Positions 35,270-44,656 are shown, counted from the first letter of the stretch. The stretch: DNA of 64,000 bases from Micromonospora pisi (GCF_003633685.1 NZ_RBKT01000001.1:2976001-3040000); one strand, 5' to 3'. Notes: a model not told the origin generated them from the sequence alone. Made by a program: numbers and translations.

Positions 35270-36198
35270 TGACGACGACCGCGACGCCCAGGCCGGCAAC
35301 CGGCCGCGCCGGCGGCGGCGACCGGGGTGCCACCCGACGTCGGCCGTCCGGGCGCCGGCACTACGGCACCCACCTGTTCCTCGTCGCGATGGCGGTGCTG
35401 TGGCTGGTGCCGCTGCTCTGGACCCTCTACACCGCGCTGCGACCGAAGGAGGTGACGGACCGGTACGGCTACTGGAGCCTGCACGGGCCGCTCAACCTGG
35501 AGAACTTCGCCACCGCCTGGACCCAGGGCGGGATGGCGACGTACTTCGGCAACTCGGCGATCATCACCATTCCGTCGGTGCTGCTGACCCTCGCCCTCGC
35601 CTCGATGATGGCGTTCGCGGTGAGCCGGTTCAGTTGGAAGTTCAACCTGACGTTGCTGATCATGTTCACCGCCGGCAACATGCTGCCGCCGCAGGTGCTC
35701 GCCGCACCGCTGTTCGAGATGTTCAAGCACACGCCGCTGCCGTACTCGATCAGCGCCTCGGGCAGCCTGCTCGACACGTACTACGCGGTGATCGCGGTGG
35801 AGGTCGCCTTCCAGTTGGGCTTCTGCACCTTCGTACTGGCCAACTACATGAAGGCGCTGCCGGGTGAACTGACCGAGGCGGCACTGGTGGACGGGGCGGG
35901 CGTCTGGCGGCAGTACAGCCGGATCATCCTGCCGCTGTGCCGGCCGGCCCTGGCCGCCCTCGGCACGCTCGAAGTGATCTGGCTCTACAACGACTTCTTC
36001 TGGCCGCTGCTGTTCATCCACAGCGGCGACCAGTTGCCGATCACCACAGGCATCAAGAACCTGCAGGGACAGTTCCTGCTCGACTACAACCTGATCGCGG
36101 CCGGCGCCACCATCACGGTCATCCCGACCCTGATCGTCTACCTGGCCCTGCAACGGCACTTCGTCGCCGGCCTGACCCTCGGCGCGAACAAGGGCTGA
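35269..36198 (+). CDS. Sugar ABC transporter permease (MalG-like)
   Basis: A 309-residue permease with six helices, coupled to the previous gene through TGATG. The EAA loop is EAALVDGAGVWRQYSRIILP and the C-terminal residues GLTLGANKG follow the MalG pattern (VAGLTxGAVKG). With its partner it forms the channel for the sugar recognised by the lipoprotein. It ends 26 bases before the convergent ATPase gene. Confidence 0.92.
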   Translation: MTTTATPRPATGRAGGGDRGATRRRPSGRRHYGTHLFLVAMAVLWLVPLLWTLYTALRPKEVTDRYGYWSLHGPLNLENFATAWTQGGMATYFGNSAIITIPSVLLTLALASMMAFAVSRFSWKFNLTLLIMFTAGNMLPPQVLAAPLFEMFKHTPLPYSISASGSLLDTYYAVIAVEVAFQLGFCTFVLANYMKALPGELTEAALVDGAGVWRQYSRIILPLCRPALAALGTLEVIWLYNDFFWPLLFIHSGDQLPITTGIKNLQGQFLLDYNLIAAGATITVIPTLIVYLALQRHFVAGLTLGANKG

Positions 36199-36223
36199 GA
36201 CGAGGTCGTGGCCGCGGATCGGA

Positions 36224-37573
36224 TCAGGCCGGACCCGCCCCGGACGGGTCGAGTCTGATCCGGTCCCCGGCCCGGTCGAAGAGGAGGAGCCGGTCCAGGT
36301 CGACAGCGAGCGCCATCGGCGCCCCCGGCCGGGGCGGGGTCAGGGCCGGCACCCGCACCACCAGGTCGGCGACGGGCGGCTGGTCCTGCGCGGACTCCGG
36401 CTCGTACACCGGGTAGAAGCCGTACTCGGTCCTGGCGGTCGCGGGCGGGGAGTCGGTGCGCTGGTGCGGAATCATTCGGGCGAGCGTGTGCCGGAACGGG
36501 TGACCGGTCGGCGGGTCGTCGGCGAGCAGCTCCGACAGGTGCTGGCCGGTGTCCGGGTGCTCCAGCCGCGATTCGACGACCGAGGTCGGTACGGCACCGA
36601 TGTCGACGTACACCAACGCCTCGTGCCCGAGGTGCTCCACCGACCGTACGTTGCCGCGCAGCACCGCACCGGGCTCGGCGCCGGGCCTCACCGGGGTCAG
36701 CACCTCCGGGCGCAGCGCGAGCGTCACCCGCTCGGTGTGCCGGCGGACCAACGTCCGTAGCCTCGGGTCGTCACGGGGCAGTTCCAACAGTTGTGAGCCC
36801 ACGTCGATCAGCACCCGTTCGCGGTCGACGTAGACCGCTCCCTGGAGCAGGCTGGGGCGGGGTGTGCCGAGGAACGCCGCGACAAAGAGACTGACCGGGT
36901 CGGCGTACACCTCGGCCGGCGTGCCGAGCTGCTGCACCCGGCCCCGACGCAGCACCGCCACCCGGTCCGCCATTGTCATCGCCTCGACCTGGTCGTGGGT
37001 CACGTAAAGCGTGGTCACGCCGAGCCGCCGGGACAGGCCGGTGATCTCCGTACGCAGTTCGGCCCGCACTCCGGCGTCCAGGTTGGACAGTGGTTCGTCG
37101 AGCAGGAACGCCTGCGGCCGTCGGACGATCGCCCGTGCCATCGCCACCCGCTGTCGTTGGCCGCCGGAGAGGTTGCCCGGCCGGCGTTCCAGCAGATGGG
37201 TGATGCCCAGTTGTTCGGCCGCCTCGGCGACCCGGGCGGCGAGCGCGCCACTCGGCTCCGCCCCGAGCCGCAACGGAAAGCCGATGTTCTGTGCCACGGT
37301 CAGGTACGGGTACAGGGCGTAGTCCTGGAAGACCATGGCGACCCGGCGATCGCGTACCGTCTGGTTCTCCATCGGTTCGCCGTCGAACAGGATCCGGCCG
37401 CTGGTCGGCTCCTCCAGTCCCGCGACGAGGCGCAAGATGGTGGACTTGCCGCACCCGGTCGGCCCGAGCAACGCCACGAACTCGCCGGATCCGATCTCCA
37501 TGCTCACGTCGTCGACCGCCATGGGCCCGCCGTCGAAGATCTTGGTCAACCGGTCGAGGGTGATGGCGACCAA
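36224..37573 (-). CDS. Sugar ABC transporter ATPase (MalK/MsmX/UgpC type)
   Basis: A 449-residue ATPase. The upstream ATG at 37594 is inside the ribosome site region: AGGAGG lies 8 bases before a TTG at 37573, so TTG is the likely start (MVAITLDRL). Walker A GPTGCGKST, Q-loop FQDYALYP, signature NLSGGQRQR, Walker B FLLDEPLSNLD and VTHDQ are intact. The C-terminal TOBE region is long, with an extra 60-70 residues rich in Pro and Arg. It faces the permeases on the other strand and may energise them, unlike the shared MsiK arrangement of Streptomyces. Confidence 0.9.
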   Translation of the reverse strand: MVAITLDRLTKIFDGGPMAVDDVSMEIGSGEFVALLGPTGCGKSTILRLVAGLEEPTSGRILFDGEPMENQTVRDRRVAMVFQDYALYPYLTVAQNIGFPLRLGAEPSGALAARVAEAAEQLGITHLLERRPGNLSGGQRQRVAMARAIVRRPQAFLLDEPLSNLDAGVRAELRTEITGLSRRLGVTTLYVTHDQVEAMTMADRVAVLRRGRVQQLGTPAEVYADPVSLFVAAFLGTPRPSLLQGAVYVDRERVLIDVGSQLLELPRDDPRLRTLVRRHTERVTLALRPEVLTPVRPGAEPGAVLRGNVRSVEHLGHEALVYVDIGAVPTSVVESRLEHPDTGQHLSELLADDPPTGHPFRHTLARMIPHQRTDSPPATARTEYGFYPVYEPESAQDQPPVADLVVRVPALTPPRPGAPMALAVDLDRLLLFDRAGDRIRLDPSGAGPA

Positions 37574-37704
37574 AGGGACCACCTCCTGCCCCACATGGTC
37601 CGGGCCGGTACGCCACTCGCGCTACCCCCACGACACTTTCGACCGACCCCGGTGCGCCGGACGTCCCCTTCCCTGCGCCGGACGCCACTGAGGACAGCAG
37701 GTTA

Positions 37705-37750
37705 GGAAGGGCCCCTTCCTATACAGAAAGCGATAACAAGGGGCCCTTCC
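37705..37750. repeat. Dispersed palindromic repeat, copy 2
   Basis: GGAAGGGCCCCTT (37705-37717) and AAGGGGCCCTTCC (37738-37750) flank the 20-base loop CCTATACAGAAAGCGATAAC. Over 46 bases it matches copy 1 (inverted) at 45. It lies 6 bases beyond the stop of the minus-strand glycosyltransferase gene. Confidence 0.9.
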
Positions 37751-37756
37751 TTCGGA

Positions 37757-38869
37757 TTACCAGGCTCCGGTGGGGGTGAGGGCGGAACTGGTGGGGCGGG
37801 GGGCGGTCGCCGCCCAGCGGCGGTAGACCCGCTCGTAGCCCTCGGCCATCAACTCCGCCGAGAAGGAGTTCCGTACGTGCGCCACGCACGCCGCCGGATC
37901 GAGCCCACCCGCGTCCCGCAGGGCCTGTGGCAGGTCGTCCGGGTCGACGCAGACAACCCCGGTCTCGCCGGGTCGGATCAGCTCCGGTACGGCCCCTCGG
38001 TCGAGCGCCACCACCGGCGTACCGGTCGCCATGGCCTCGACCATCACCATTCCGAACGGCTCCTCCCAGCGGATCGGCATGATCAGGCACCGGGCCGAGA
38101 GCATCAGTTCGAAACAGGTCGCCCGATCCGGGTTGCGCAGCACGGTCAGATCGGGACCCTGGAGCGGTTCGATCACCTCTGCGAGGTAACGCTGCTCCTC
38201 GGGCTCGTCGCACTTGCCCGCCAGCACCAGCGACAGCCCGGCCGCCCGGCACGCCCGTACGGCCAGGTCCGGTCCCTTGTCCGGGCTGAACCGGGCCAGC
38301 CAGAGGACCGGGCCGGTGCCGGCCGAGGTCTTGTGCGGTACGTCGTCGAGCGCCATTCCGTTATGGACGGTCGCGACCCACGGCAGGTGGGGACGGAGTC
38401 GACGCTGCGCGTGTGAGATCGCCACCAACCCGACCGAACGGTCGATGTCAGCGAGAATGTCCCCGAGCTCGCCGGTCGGGCGGTTGTGTACGGTCGCCAC
38501 CGTCGGCACCGACCGCCGAGGGGCGACGAACGGGCCGATGGTGGTGTGGTCGTGCACCACGTCGAACACGTCGGGATTGATCATCTGGTCGACCCGGGCC
38601 AGGTGGGCCAGTTCGGGCAGGGACTGCCCGAGGCGTTCGTGCTGCAACTCCGGCATCGTGCCGACGAAGCGGGCGGCGGTACCCGATCCCGTACCCGCAC
38701 CGAAGAGGGTCACCTCGTGCCCACGGGCGGCCAGCGCGTCGACCAGCGCGGCGCAGACCTGCTCCACCCCGCCGTAACCGGCGGGCGGAAGCTCGTACCA
38801 GGGCGGCACGACCATCGCGATGCGCAATGGTGCCGTCCGGTCGAATCGGTCGATTGGCATGTGGTTCAC
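37757..38869 (-). CDS. GT-B (family 4) glycosyltransferase
   Basis: A 370-residue enzyme. GTG 38869 is preferred because GGGGAGGG sits 9 bases ahead of it; an ATG nine bases further in (38860) lacks this. The N-terminal Rossmann domain has PPAGYGGVEQVCAALVDALAARGHEVTLFG; the C-terminal donor domain has VLWLARFSPDKGPDLAV and RWEEPFGMVMVEAMATGTPVVA with the E-x7-E nucleotide-sugar motif. The acceptor is unknown; a related gene type is common in Micromonosporaceae near trehalose or capsule genes. It ends at repeat copy 2. Confidence 0.87.
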   Translation of the reverse strand: MNHMPIDRFDRTAPLRIAMVVPPWYELPPAGYGGVEQVCAALVDALAARGHEVTLFGAGTGSGTAARFVGTMPELQHERLGQSLPELAHLARVDQMINPDVFDVVHDHTTIGPFVAPRRSVPTVATVHNRPTGELGDILADIDRSVGLVAISHAQRRLRPHLPWVATVHNGMALDDVPHKTSAGTGPVLWLARFSPDKGPDLAVRACRAAGLSLVLAGKCDEPEEQRYLAEVIEPLQGPDLTVLRNPDRATCFELMLSARCLIMPIRWEEPFGMVMVEAMATGTPVVALDRGAVPELIRPGETGVVCVDPDDLPQALRDAGGLDPAACVAHVRNSFSAELMAEGYERVYRRWAATAPRPTSSALTPTGAW

Positions 38870-38994
38870 GACGTCGAGCCCTCCCCACTGCTCCGGCTGA
38901 CCCGGATACTTCGGGTTCCCCGGCTGCACGGTGGATAACCGGCGGTGACGCCGCGAGAACCGGCGACGGACGGGACCCGTGGGCCGTCAGGTGG

Positions 38995-39672
38995 TCAGAT
39001 CCCCATCCCGAGCCGGTCGTCGACCTCCCGGACACCCGGTGACGACCAGGCCACCCGGCGCGCTTCCTCCCGTTCCATCCACGAACGGACGGTTCCCGCG
39101 AGGATGACCGTGTCGGCCTCGATCCGCACAACGATCTTGTCGGCGTTGTCCTCGATCACCCGAGCCAGCGCGCGCCGGATGTCGCGTTCCCGCTCCTGCG
39201 GGGTGACCCGCTCCCCCGGTCGGACGGAAATGAGGTTGGTGATCCCCCGGACCCCGGAGAGCCGACCGAGGTCCCGCTCGGCGGCCTGTTTCTGATAGCC
39301 CCAGTCGACCTCGCCGCGCAACACCACCCAGCCGTTCGCGACGGTCACGTCGATCTGCTCCACCGGCACGAACGAGTCCCAGTCGAGGGCACGGCTGGCC
39401 GCCTTCGCGATGTCGGTGTCGGTGGGTGCGGCCGAGCCGTGGAACCGTACCTCGATGTCGTTGGCCACGCCGCGGACGCCACGGACGCGGTGCGCGGTGC
39501 GCTCCGCGGCCCACCGGCGGGCGTAGCTGTCCACCCATCCGGTCAGCGTGACGACACCGTCCCGGACCACGACTCCGACCTCGTTGGGCTGCACCTGCGC
39601 CTCCCACTTCAACTCGGCCAGCAGGTCATTCTGGATGGCCGTGTCGTCGCGGGTCGCGGTCGCTGTGGTCAT
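38995..39672 (-). CDS. Protein with three BON domains
   Basis: A 225-residue protein starting at ATG 39672 behind GGGGAGGAA. Three BON domains follow one another (about 10-77, 85-150, 158-222), each with a helix, a V-V-LxGxV strand (GVVTLTGWVDS, GWVVLRGEVDW, TVILAGTVRSW) and a second helix. Most two- or three-BON proteins are periplasmic, but no signal peptide is seen, so it is probably cytosolic or membrane-peripheral. BON domains bind phospholipid or ligands and often appear with stress genes; the HtrA operon lies upstream. Confidence 0.85.
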   Translation of the reverse strand: MTTATATRDDTAIQNDLLAELKWEAQVQPNEVGVVVRDGVVTLTGWVDSYARRWAAERTAHRVRGVRGVANDIEVRFHGSAAPTDTDIAKAASRALDWDSFVPVEQIDVTVANGWVVLRGEVDWGYQKQAAERDLGRLSGVRGITNLISVRPGERVTPQERERDIRRALARVIEDNADKIVVRIEADTVILAGTVRSWMEREEARRVAWSSPGVREVDDRLGMGI

Positions 39673-39787
39673 ACCCGTTCCTCCCCGGATCCGTACCCGT
39701 TCTGCCGCTTCCCCGAGCGTCACACCCGCCGGGGTGACCGGGCCTCGTCCGGGCGAGGTGAGGAGAAGCCGGCGACGGGTGAGAGAA

Positions 39788-39824
39788 GCCCGGCACCGGG
39801 TGAGAAGCGGAACCGGTGCCGGGC
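39788..39824. terminator. 12-bp hairpin in the gap between HtrA and BON genes
   Basis: GCCCGGCACCGG (39788-39799) pairs with CCGGTGCCGGGC (39813-39824) around 13 bases. It is the second of two hairpins between the HtrA stop and the BON start; it may act together with the longer one. Confidence 0.5.
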
Positions 39825-39838
39825 GGGAGAGAAGAGGA

Positions 39839-39883
39839 GCGGCGGGCGACGTGACCAACCCCCTTGGTCACATCGCCCGCCGC
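39839..39883 (-). terminator. 20-bp hairpin downstream of the HtrA gene
   Basis: GCGGCGGGCGACGTGACCAA (39839-39858) and TTGGTCACATCGCCCGCCGC (39864-39883) pair at 19 of 20 positions around a C5 loop, 64 bases past the HtrA stop. The strongest hairpin in the window by length. Confidence 0.8.
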
Positions 39884-39946
39884 CTGGGGAGGAGGCGCAC
39901 CTCCGGGTTACGGAAAGTGCCCTCAGGTCTGCGCGGATCGCTGGTG

Positions 39947-41590
39947 TTATGACGTCTCGGCGAGCGTCACGGTTGCGGTCTGCTCCACACCATTTCGGGT
40001 GAAGGTCAGCTGGACCTTGTCACCCACCTTGCCGGTCTGGACCGCCCCCACCAGATCATTGGAGTCGTTGACCGTCTTGTCGCCGAAGCGGGTGATCACG
40101 TCGCCCTGTTGCAGGCCGGCCTGCGCGGCCGGGCTGCCCTGGGTCACCCCGTTGACCACCGCGCCGACGTTCTCGGACTCGGTCACGCTGACCCCGAGGT
40201 ACGGGTGGCTGACCTTCTGGCCCTGCTGGAGCTTGCTGGCGACGTCCTTGGCCTTGTTGCTCGGGATCGCGAAGCCGACGCCGATGTTGCCGTTGCTGCC
40301 GGCGGTGGCGATGGCGGTGTTGATGCCGATCACCTCGCCCTTGGTGTTGATCAGGGCACCACCGGAGTTACCCGGGTTGATCGGGGCGTCGGTCTGGAGC
40401 AGGCCGGAGATCGAACTCGCCGCCGCCTGCGGCTGCTGCTGCTGGAACGGGTTCTGCTGCTGCTCGTCCTCGCCACCGGCCTGGATGGTCCGGTCCCGGG
40501 CGCTGATGATGCCGGCGGTGACCGAGCCCTGCAGACCCAGCGGGCTGCCCAGGGCGAGCACGGTGTCCCCCACCTGCATCGCGTCGCTGTCGCCGAACTT
40601 CGCCGGGTTCAGGTCGCTGACCCCCTGCGCCTTGACCACCGCGAGGTCGGTCTTCGGGTCGGTGCCGATGATCTTCGCCTGGGCGGTCTTGCCATTGGCG
40701 AGGACGACCCGGACCGTGTCACCGGAGGCGCTCGCCACCACGTGGTTGTTGGTCAGGACGTAGCCGTCGGCGGTCAGCACCACACCCGAACCCTCACCGG
40801 TGCCGGTGGTGATCGAGACGACGCTGTTCTCCACCGACGCCGCGATCTTCGGCAGGTCCTCGCTGTTGATGATCGGTGCGGCGGTGTAGGTCCGGCTGGG
40901 TCCGGAGGAGCCGCCGTCGAGCGCCAGCGCGACCGCACCACCGGCGATGCCGGAGCCGGCCATCAGCACCAGGGCCGCGGCACCGATCGCCGCGAACTTG
41001 CCGGCCCTGCTCGGCCGGGGCGCCGGACCGGGCACGCCCGGGCCCTGCGCCCAGATCGGCGGCGGGTTCCCACCGACCTGCGGCGGCTGCGGCGGCATGT
41101 GCGCACCGTGCGGGTGGTGCCCGGCGTAGGTCGGGTTACCGGTCCAGCCCGGCTGGTTCTGCGCGGCCGGGTGCCAGGGGCTCGGCGGGTACGGGTTGGG
41201 CGTCGGGTGCGCGGGAGCCCCGGACTGGGGAGCACCGTACGAACCGGCGTACGGGCCGGGCTGGCCCGGGTGACCGGCGTACGGGCCGGCCGGTGTCCCG
41301 GGGTGGCCGGTCCCGGCGTACGGGTCCGTGGTCGCGCCGGAGGAATCAGCGGGGACGCCGGTCGTCGGGCTGGCGTACGGGCTCTGCGGCTCGGCCGTGG
41401 CTGCTGGCGTACCGGCCTGGTCCGGGTCACCGGCGGTGGCCGGCTCGGAGGCGGCCGGGGCACCGGAGGCGGTGGTGGAGTCGGCCGGCCCGCGCTCGAC
41501 GGGCGACAACTCCGCGGTGGGATACGACGGCGTGGCGTCGGCGTCGGCGTTGGCCGAAGGCCGCTGCGGGTCGGTCTCGTACTCGTTCAT
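39947..41590 (-). CDS. HtrA/DegP-type membrane serine protease with PDZ domain
   Basis: A 547-residue protein. Residues 1-195 are disordered, rich in Pro, Ala, Gly and Tyr; one membrane helix follows (about 199-224), then a trypsin-like domain with H283 in NNHVV, D315 in TDLAVV and S409 in GNSGGAL. A Gln-rich insertion (EDEQQQNPFQQQQPQ) precedes the active serine. A PDZ domain closes the protein (about 445-540). It is the outward-facing quality-control protease type of actinobacteria (PepD/HtrA2). It follows the two-component genes on the same strand by 93 bases, and probably belongs to their regulon. Confidence 0.9.
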   Translation of the reverse strand: MNEYETDPQRPSANADADATPSYPTAELSPVERGPADSTTASGAPAASEPATAGDPDQAGTPAATAEPQSPYASPTTGVPADSSGATTDPYAGTGHPGTPAGPYAGHPGQPGPYAGSYGAPQSGAPAHPTPNPYPPSPWHPAAQNQPGWTGNPTYAGHHPHGAHMPPQPPQVGGNPPPIWAQGPGVPGPAPRPSRAGKFAAIGAAALVLMAGSGIAGGAVALALDGGSSGPSRTYTAAPIINSEDLPKIAASVENSVVSITTGTGEGSGVVLTADGYVLTNNHVVASASGDTVRVVLANGKTAQAKIIGTDPKTDLAVVKAQGVSDLNPAKFGDSDAMQVGDTVLALGSPLGLQGSVTAGIISARDRTIQAGGEDEQQQNPFQQQQPQAAASSISGLLQTDAPINPGNSGGALINTKGEVIGINTAIATAGSNGNIGVGFAIPSNKAKDVASKLQQGQKVSHPYLGVSVTESENVGAVVNGVTQGSPAAQAGLQQGDVITRFGDKTVNDSNDLVGAVQTGKVGDKVQLTFTRNGVEQTATVTLAETS

Positions 41591-41683
41591 GGCACCTACC
41601 TTGCCCCGTTGCTCTGCGACCCACCTGGAATCGCACTGGATGTTCGCTGTGAATCGTTCGTGTCGGCCGGGTGGCCGGCACCG

Positions 41684-43249
41684 CTACTCGTTCTCGGTCG
41701 AGTCGGGCGTACCCGGGGCGAGCGGCAGTTTGACCCGGAAGGTGGCCCCGCCACCCGGTGTCTCGAGCACCTCCACGCTGCCGTGGTGTGCCGCGACCAG
41801 GGCGGCGACGATGGCCAGTCCGAGGCCGGTGCCGGTTGCACCGTCAGCCCGCCGGGTACGGGCCGCGTCGGCCCGGTAGAACCGTTCGAAGACCCGTTCC
41901 GCCTGTTCGGGGGCGAGCCCGGGACCGGTGTCGGCGACCTCGACGGTGGCCACGTTGCCGGTGTCGGCGCGCAGTCGTAGCGTCACCGAGGCATCCGGCG
42001 GGGTGTGGGTGATGGCGTTGGTCATGAGGTTGCCGAGCACCTGTCGCAGCCGCGCGTCGTCGGCGAGCACCACCAGGTCCCCGGAGCCCGGCACGACCTC
42101 CAGGAAGATCTTCCGCTCGGGTGCGATCGCCTGAGCCGCCTGCACCGCCTCGGTGGCCAGCACCGGCAACTCGACCGGCCCCAGCACCAGCGGCCGCTCC
42201 CGGTCCAACCGGGCGAGCAGCAGCAGGTCCTCGACAAGCAGCCCCATCCGGGACGCCTCGTCCTCGATCCGGCGGACCAGCCGGGCGGTCTCCTCGGGCG
42301 AGCCGGCCGCCCCCTGGCGGTAGAGCTCGGCGAAGCCACGGATGGTGGTCAGCGGCGTGCGTAGCTCGTGCGAGGCGTCCGCGACGAACTGTCGCATCCG
42401 CTCCTCGGAGCGGCGGGCCCGTGCCTCGGACGCCTGTGCGGCGAACGCCGCGTCCCTGGCCCCCAGTTCGGCGTTGCGGGCTGCGGCCTCGGACGCCGCC
42501 CGGGCGGTGAAGGCCGCCTCGATCTGGGTGAGCATCGCGTTCAGTGCCCGGGAGAGGCGACCCAGTTCGGTCTTTGCCTCGGCCTCGCCGGGCTCGGGGT
42601 CCGGGACCCGTCGGGTCAGGTCGCCGTCGGCGATCGCCGCCGCGGTCTGCTCGATCTTGTCCAACGGTCGGAGGCTGGTCCGGACGATCGCCGCGCCCAG
42701 GGACGCGAGCAGGATCAGCACCGTGCCACCGACCACCAGGTCGATCCAGATGAGCTGCTCCACCGCCTCGTCGACATCGGTCAGGTGCTGTCCGATGGCG
42801 ACCATCTGGCCGTTGGGCAGCTTGGTGTAGAGCATTCTCCAGCGGACCTTGCCGTCATGCGCCCCGACCGTGATCGGGTCGCCCTGGAGCTTGGCGAAGC
42901 CCTCGGCGTCAGCCGGCCACGGCGGCAGGTCGGCCGGGCTGAAGCGGCCGGTGTCGTACCGGAGATAGACCTGGTTCGGTTGGTTGGTCGGCAGCACCAC
43001 GATGTAGTCGGCCAGCGGCAGGCCAACCGTGCCACTGTTGGCCTCCGCCATCAGCGTCTGGAGGGTGCGGGCCGAGGTGTGCAGCTCGGAGTCGACCTGG
43101 CTGACCAGGTAGTTGCGGAGGAAGAAGGTGGTCATGACGCTGATCACCAGCAGGGCGGCGGCGACCAGGGCGAGGACCGCGGTGACCAGTTTGAAGCGCA
43201 GCGGCGTGCTCCGCAGCCGGCCCTTCAGCACCGAGGCCGGCGTGGTCAC
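41684..43249 (-). CDS. Two-component sensor histidine kinase (MprB-like)
   Basis: A 521-residue membrane kinase, overlapping the regulator gene by 4 bases. First helix about 19-45, an outer sensor domain of about 120 residues, second helix near 170-195, HAMP (PLDKIEQTAAAIADGDLTRR), a coiled linker rich in Ala and Arg, then HisKA with the phospho-His in ASHELRTPLTT. ATP-binding boxes are NLMTNAITHTP, VADTGPGLAP, FERFYRAD and GTGLGLAIV. The signal is unknown; envelope stress is likely by analogy with MprB, whose operon includes an HtrA protease. Confidence 0.92.
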   Translation of the reverse strand: MTTPASVLKGRLRSTPLRFKLVTAVLALVAAALLVISVMTTFFLRNYLVSQVDSELHTSARTLQTLMAEANSGTVGLPLADYIVVLPTNQPNQVYLRYDTGRFSPADLPPWPADAEGFAKLQGDPITVGAHDGKVRWRMLYTKLPNGQMVAIGQHLTDVDEAVEQLIWIDLVVGGTVLILLASLGAAIVRTSLRPLDKIEQTAAAIADGDLTRRVPDPEPGEAEAKTELGRLSRALNAMLTQIEAAFTARAASEAAARNAELGARDAAFAAQASEARARRSEERMRQFVADASHELRTPLTTIRGFAELYRQGAAGSPEETARLVRRIEDEASRMGLLVEDLLLLARLDRERPLVLGPVELPVLATEAVQAAQAIAPERKIFLEVVPGSGDLVVLADDARLRQVLGNLMTNAITHTPPDASVTLRLRADTGNVATVEVADTGPGLAPEQAERVFERFYRADAARTRRADGATGTGLGLAIVAALVAAHHGSVEVLETPGGGATFRVKLPLAPGTPDSTENE

Positions 43250-43950
43250 GCCGCCGGCTTGCGCAGCACGTAGCCGACGCCCCGCAGGGTGTGGATCAGG
43301 CGGGGCTGGCTGCTGTCGACCTTGCGCCGTAGGTAGGAGATGTACGACTCGACGATGTTGTCGTCGCCCCGGAAGTCGTAGTTCCAGACGTGGTCGAGGA
43401 TCTGTGCCTTGGAGAGCACCCGGTTCGCGTTGAGCATCAGGTAGCGGAGCAACTTGAACTCGGTCGGCGAGAGCTGCACCCGCTGCCCGGCCCGGTGCAC
43501 CTCGTGCGTCTCCTCGTCCAGCTCCAGATCGGCGAAGCTGAGACGGGACGGCGTCTGGTCCCCGGTCGCGGTACGGCGCAGCACGGCCCGGATCCGGGCG
43601 GTGAGCTCCTCCAGGCTGAACGGCTTGGTGACGTAGTCGTCACCACCGAGGGTCAGTCCCCGGATCTTGTCGTCGGTCGCGTCGCGGGCGGTCAGGAACA
43701 CCACCGGGGTACGCGTACCGCTCTCCCGCATCAGCCTGATGACCTCGAAGCCGTCCAGGTCGGGCAGCATGACATCGAGCACCACCAGGTCCGGATGACG
43801 CTCCTTCGCCGCCGTCACGGCGGCACTGCCGCTCGTGGCGGTGGCCACGTCGAATCCCGCGAAACGCAGGCTGGCGGAGAGCAACTCCAGGATGTTGGGG
43901 TCGTCTTCCACGACAAGTAGTCGTGCCTCGGTTTGCGCTGCCATGACCAC
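43246..43950 (-). CDS. OmpR/PhoB-type response regulator (MprA-like)
   Basis: A 234-residue regulator. GTG 43950 is kept because GGGGAG lies 11 bases upstream; ATG 43944 is a close alternative. The receiver has the acidic pair in VVEDDPN, phospho-acceptor D59 in VVLDVMLPD, and the K in YVTKPFS. The winged-helix DNA-binding domain includes VQLSPTEFKLLRYLMLNANR, IVESYISYLRRKVD and the closing GVGYVLRKPA. It starts the operon that continues with the kinase and the HtrA protease. Confidence 0.93.
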   Translation of the reverse strand: MVMAAQTEARLLVVEDDPNILELLSASLRFAGFDVATATSGSAAVTAAKERHPDLVVLDVMLPDLDGFEVIRLMRESGTRTPVVFLTARDATDDKIRGLTLGGDDYVTKPFSLEELTARIRAVLRRTATGDQTPSRLSFADLELDEETHEVHRAGQRVQLSPTEFKLLRYLMLNANRVLSKAQILDHVWNYDFRGDDNIVESYISYLRRKVDSSQPRLIHTLRGVGYVLRKPAA

Positions 43951-44050
43951 ATCATCCGCCGCTCCCCTTCGGGCGGGCTGGAGGTCCCCTGAAAACTACC
44001 TGGGAACCCGCCCGACCGCCCCAGGGAGGGATCAGCGGCGTACGGACGGG

Positions 44051-44656
44051 TCAGCGGAGCAGGCGGCGCAGCCCGTCGAGGGCGCCGTCGAGGGTACGGA
44101 GCAGGGTCCGCATCTGACCGTCGGTGAGCTGCCGGCCGCGTACCAGTGCGCGTACCTCGGCGGTGAAGTCGGTGAGCCGGCGGTCGAATTCCGCATCGAG
44201 ATCGGCACCGGGCGGAGGGGGCTTGCGGGGGGCGCCACCGGGGTTGACCCAGCCGCTGAACCGGGTCTCCCGGGTAGCCGCGCGAAGTTCCCGTTTGAGG
44301 TCACGGACCGAGCCGCGTACCTCGGTCTGGATCTCCCCGGCGAGGCTGGCGAGATCCTCCACCGAGGCTCGGATGTCCGATTCGAGGTCGGCCACCTCAC
44401 CACTGCGCTGAGCCAGCTCGGCCTGGCCGGCGTCGGTGATCTCGTAGACCTTGCGGCCGCCGGCGGCGGTGTGGGTGACCAGACCCTCGACCTCCATCCG
44501 CTGCAGGCGCGGGTAGATGGTGCCGGCGCTCGGCGCGTAGAGACCGAGGAACCGCTGCTCCAGCAGCCGGATCAACTCGTAGCCGTGTTTGGGTCCGTCG
44601 GCGAGCAGTTTGAGCAGATAGAGCCGGAGCCGCCCGTGGCTGAACACGGCCGTCAT
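44051..44656 (-). CDS. PadR family transcriptional regulator
   Basis: A 201-residue regulator starting at ATG 44656, which overlaps the stop of the upstream DUF4097 gene (ATGA). The PadR winged helix is clear: LYLLKLLADGPKHGYELIRL, then LYAPSAGTIYPRLQRMEVEG and RKVYEITDAGQAEL. A long helical C-terminal region (about 90-200) serves for dimerisation. PadR with DUF4097 pairs are common in actinobacteria, where the repressor controls its own operon; a CGCGAT-type palindrome lies ahead of the operon. Confidence 0.9.
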   Translation of the reverse strand: MTAVFSHGRLRLYLLKLLADGPKHGYELIRLLEQRFLGLYAPSAGTIYPRLQRMEVEGLVTHTAAGGRKVYEITDAGQAELAQRSGEVADLESDIRASVEDLASLAGEIQTEVRGSVRDLKRELRAATRETRFSGWVNPGGAPRKPPPPGADLDAEFDRRLTDFTAEVRALVRGRQLTDGQMRTLLRTLDGALDGLRRLLR

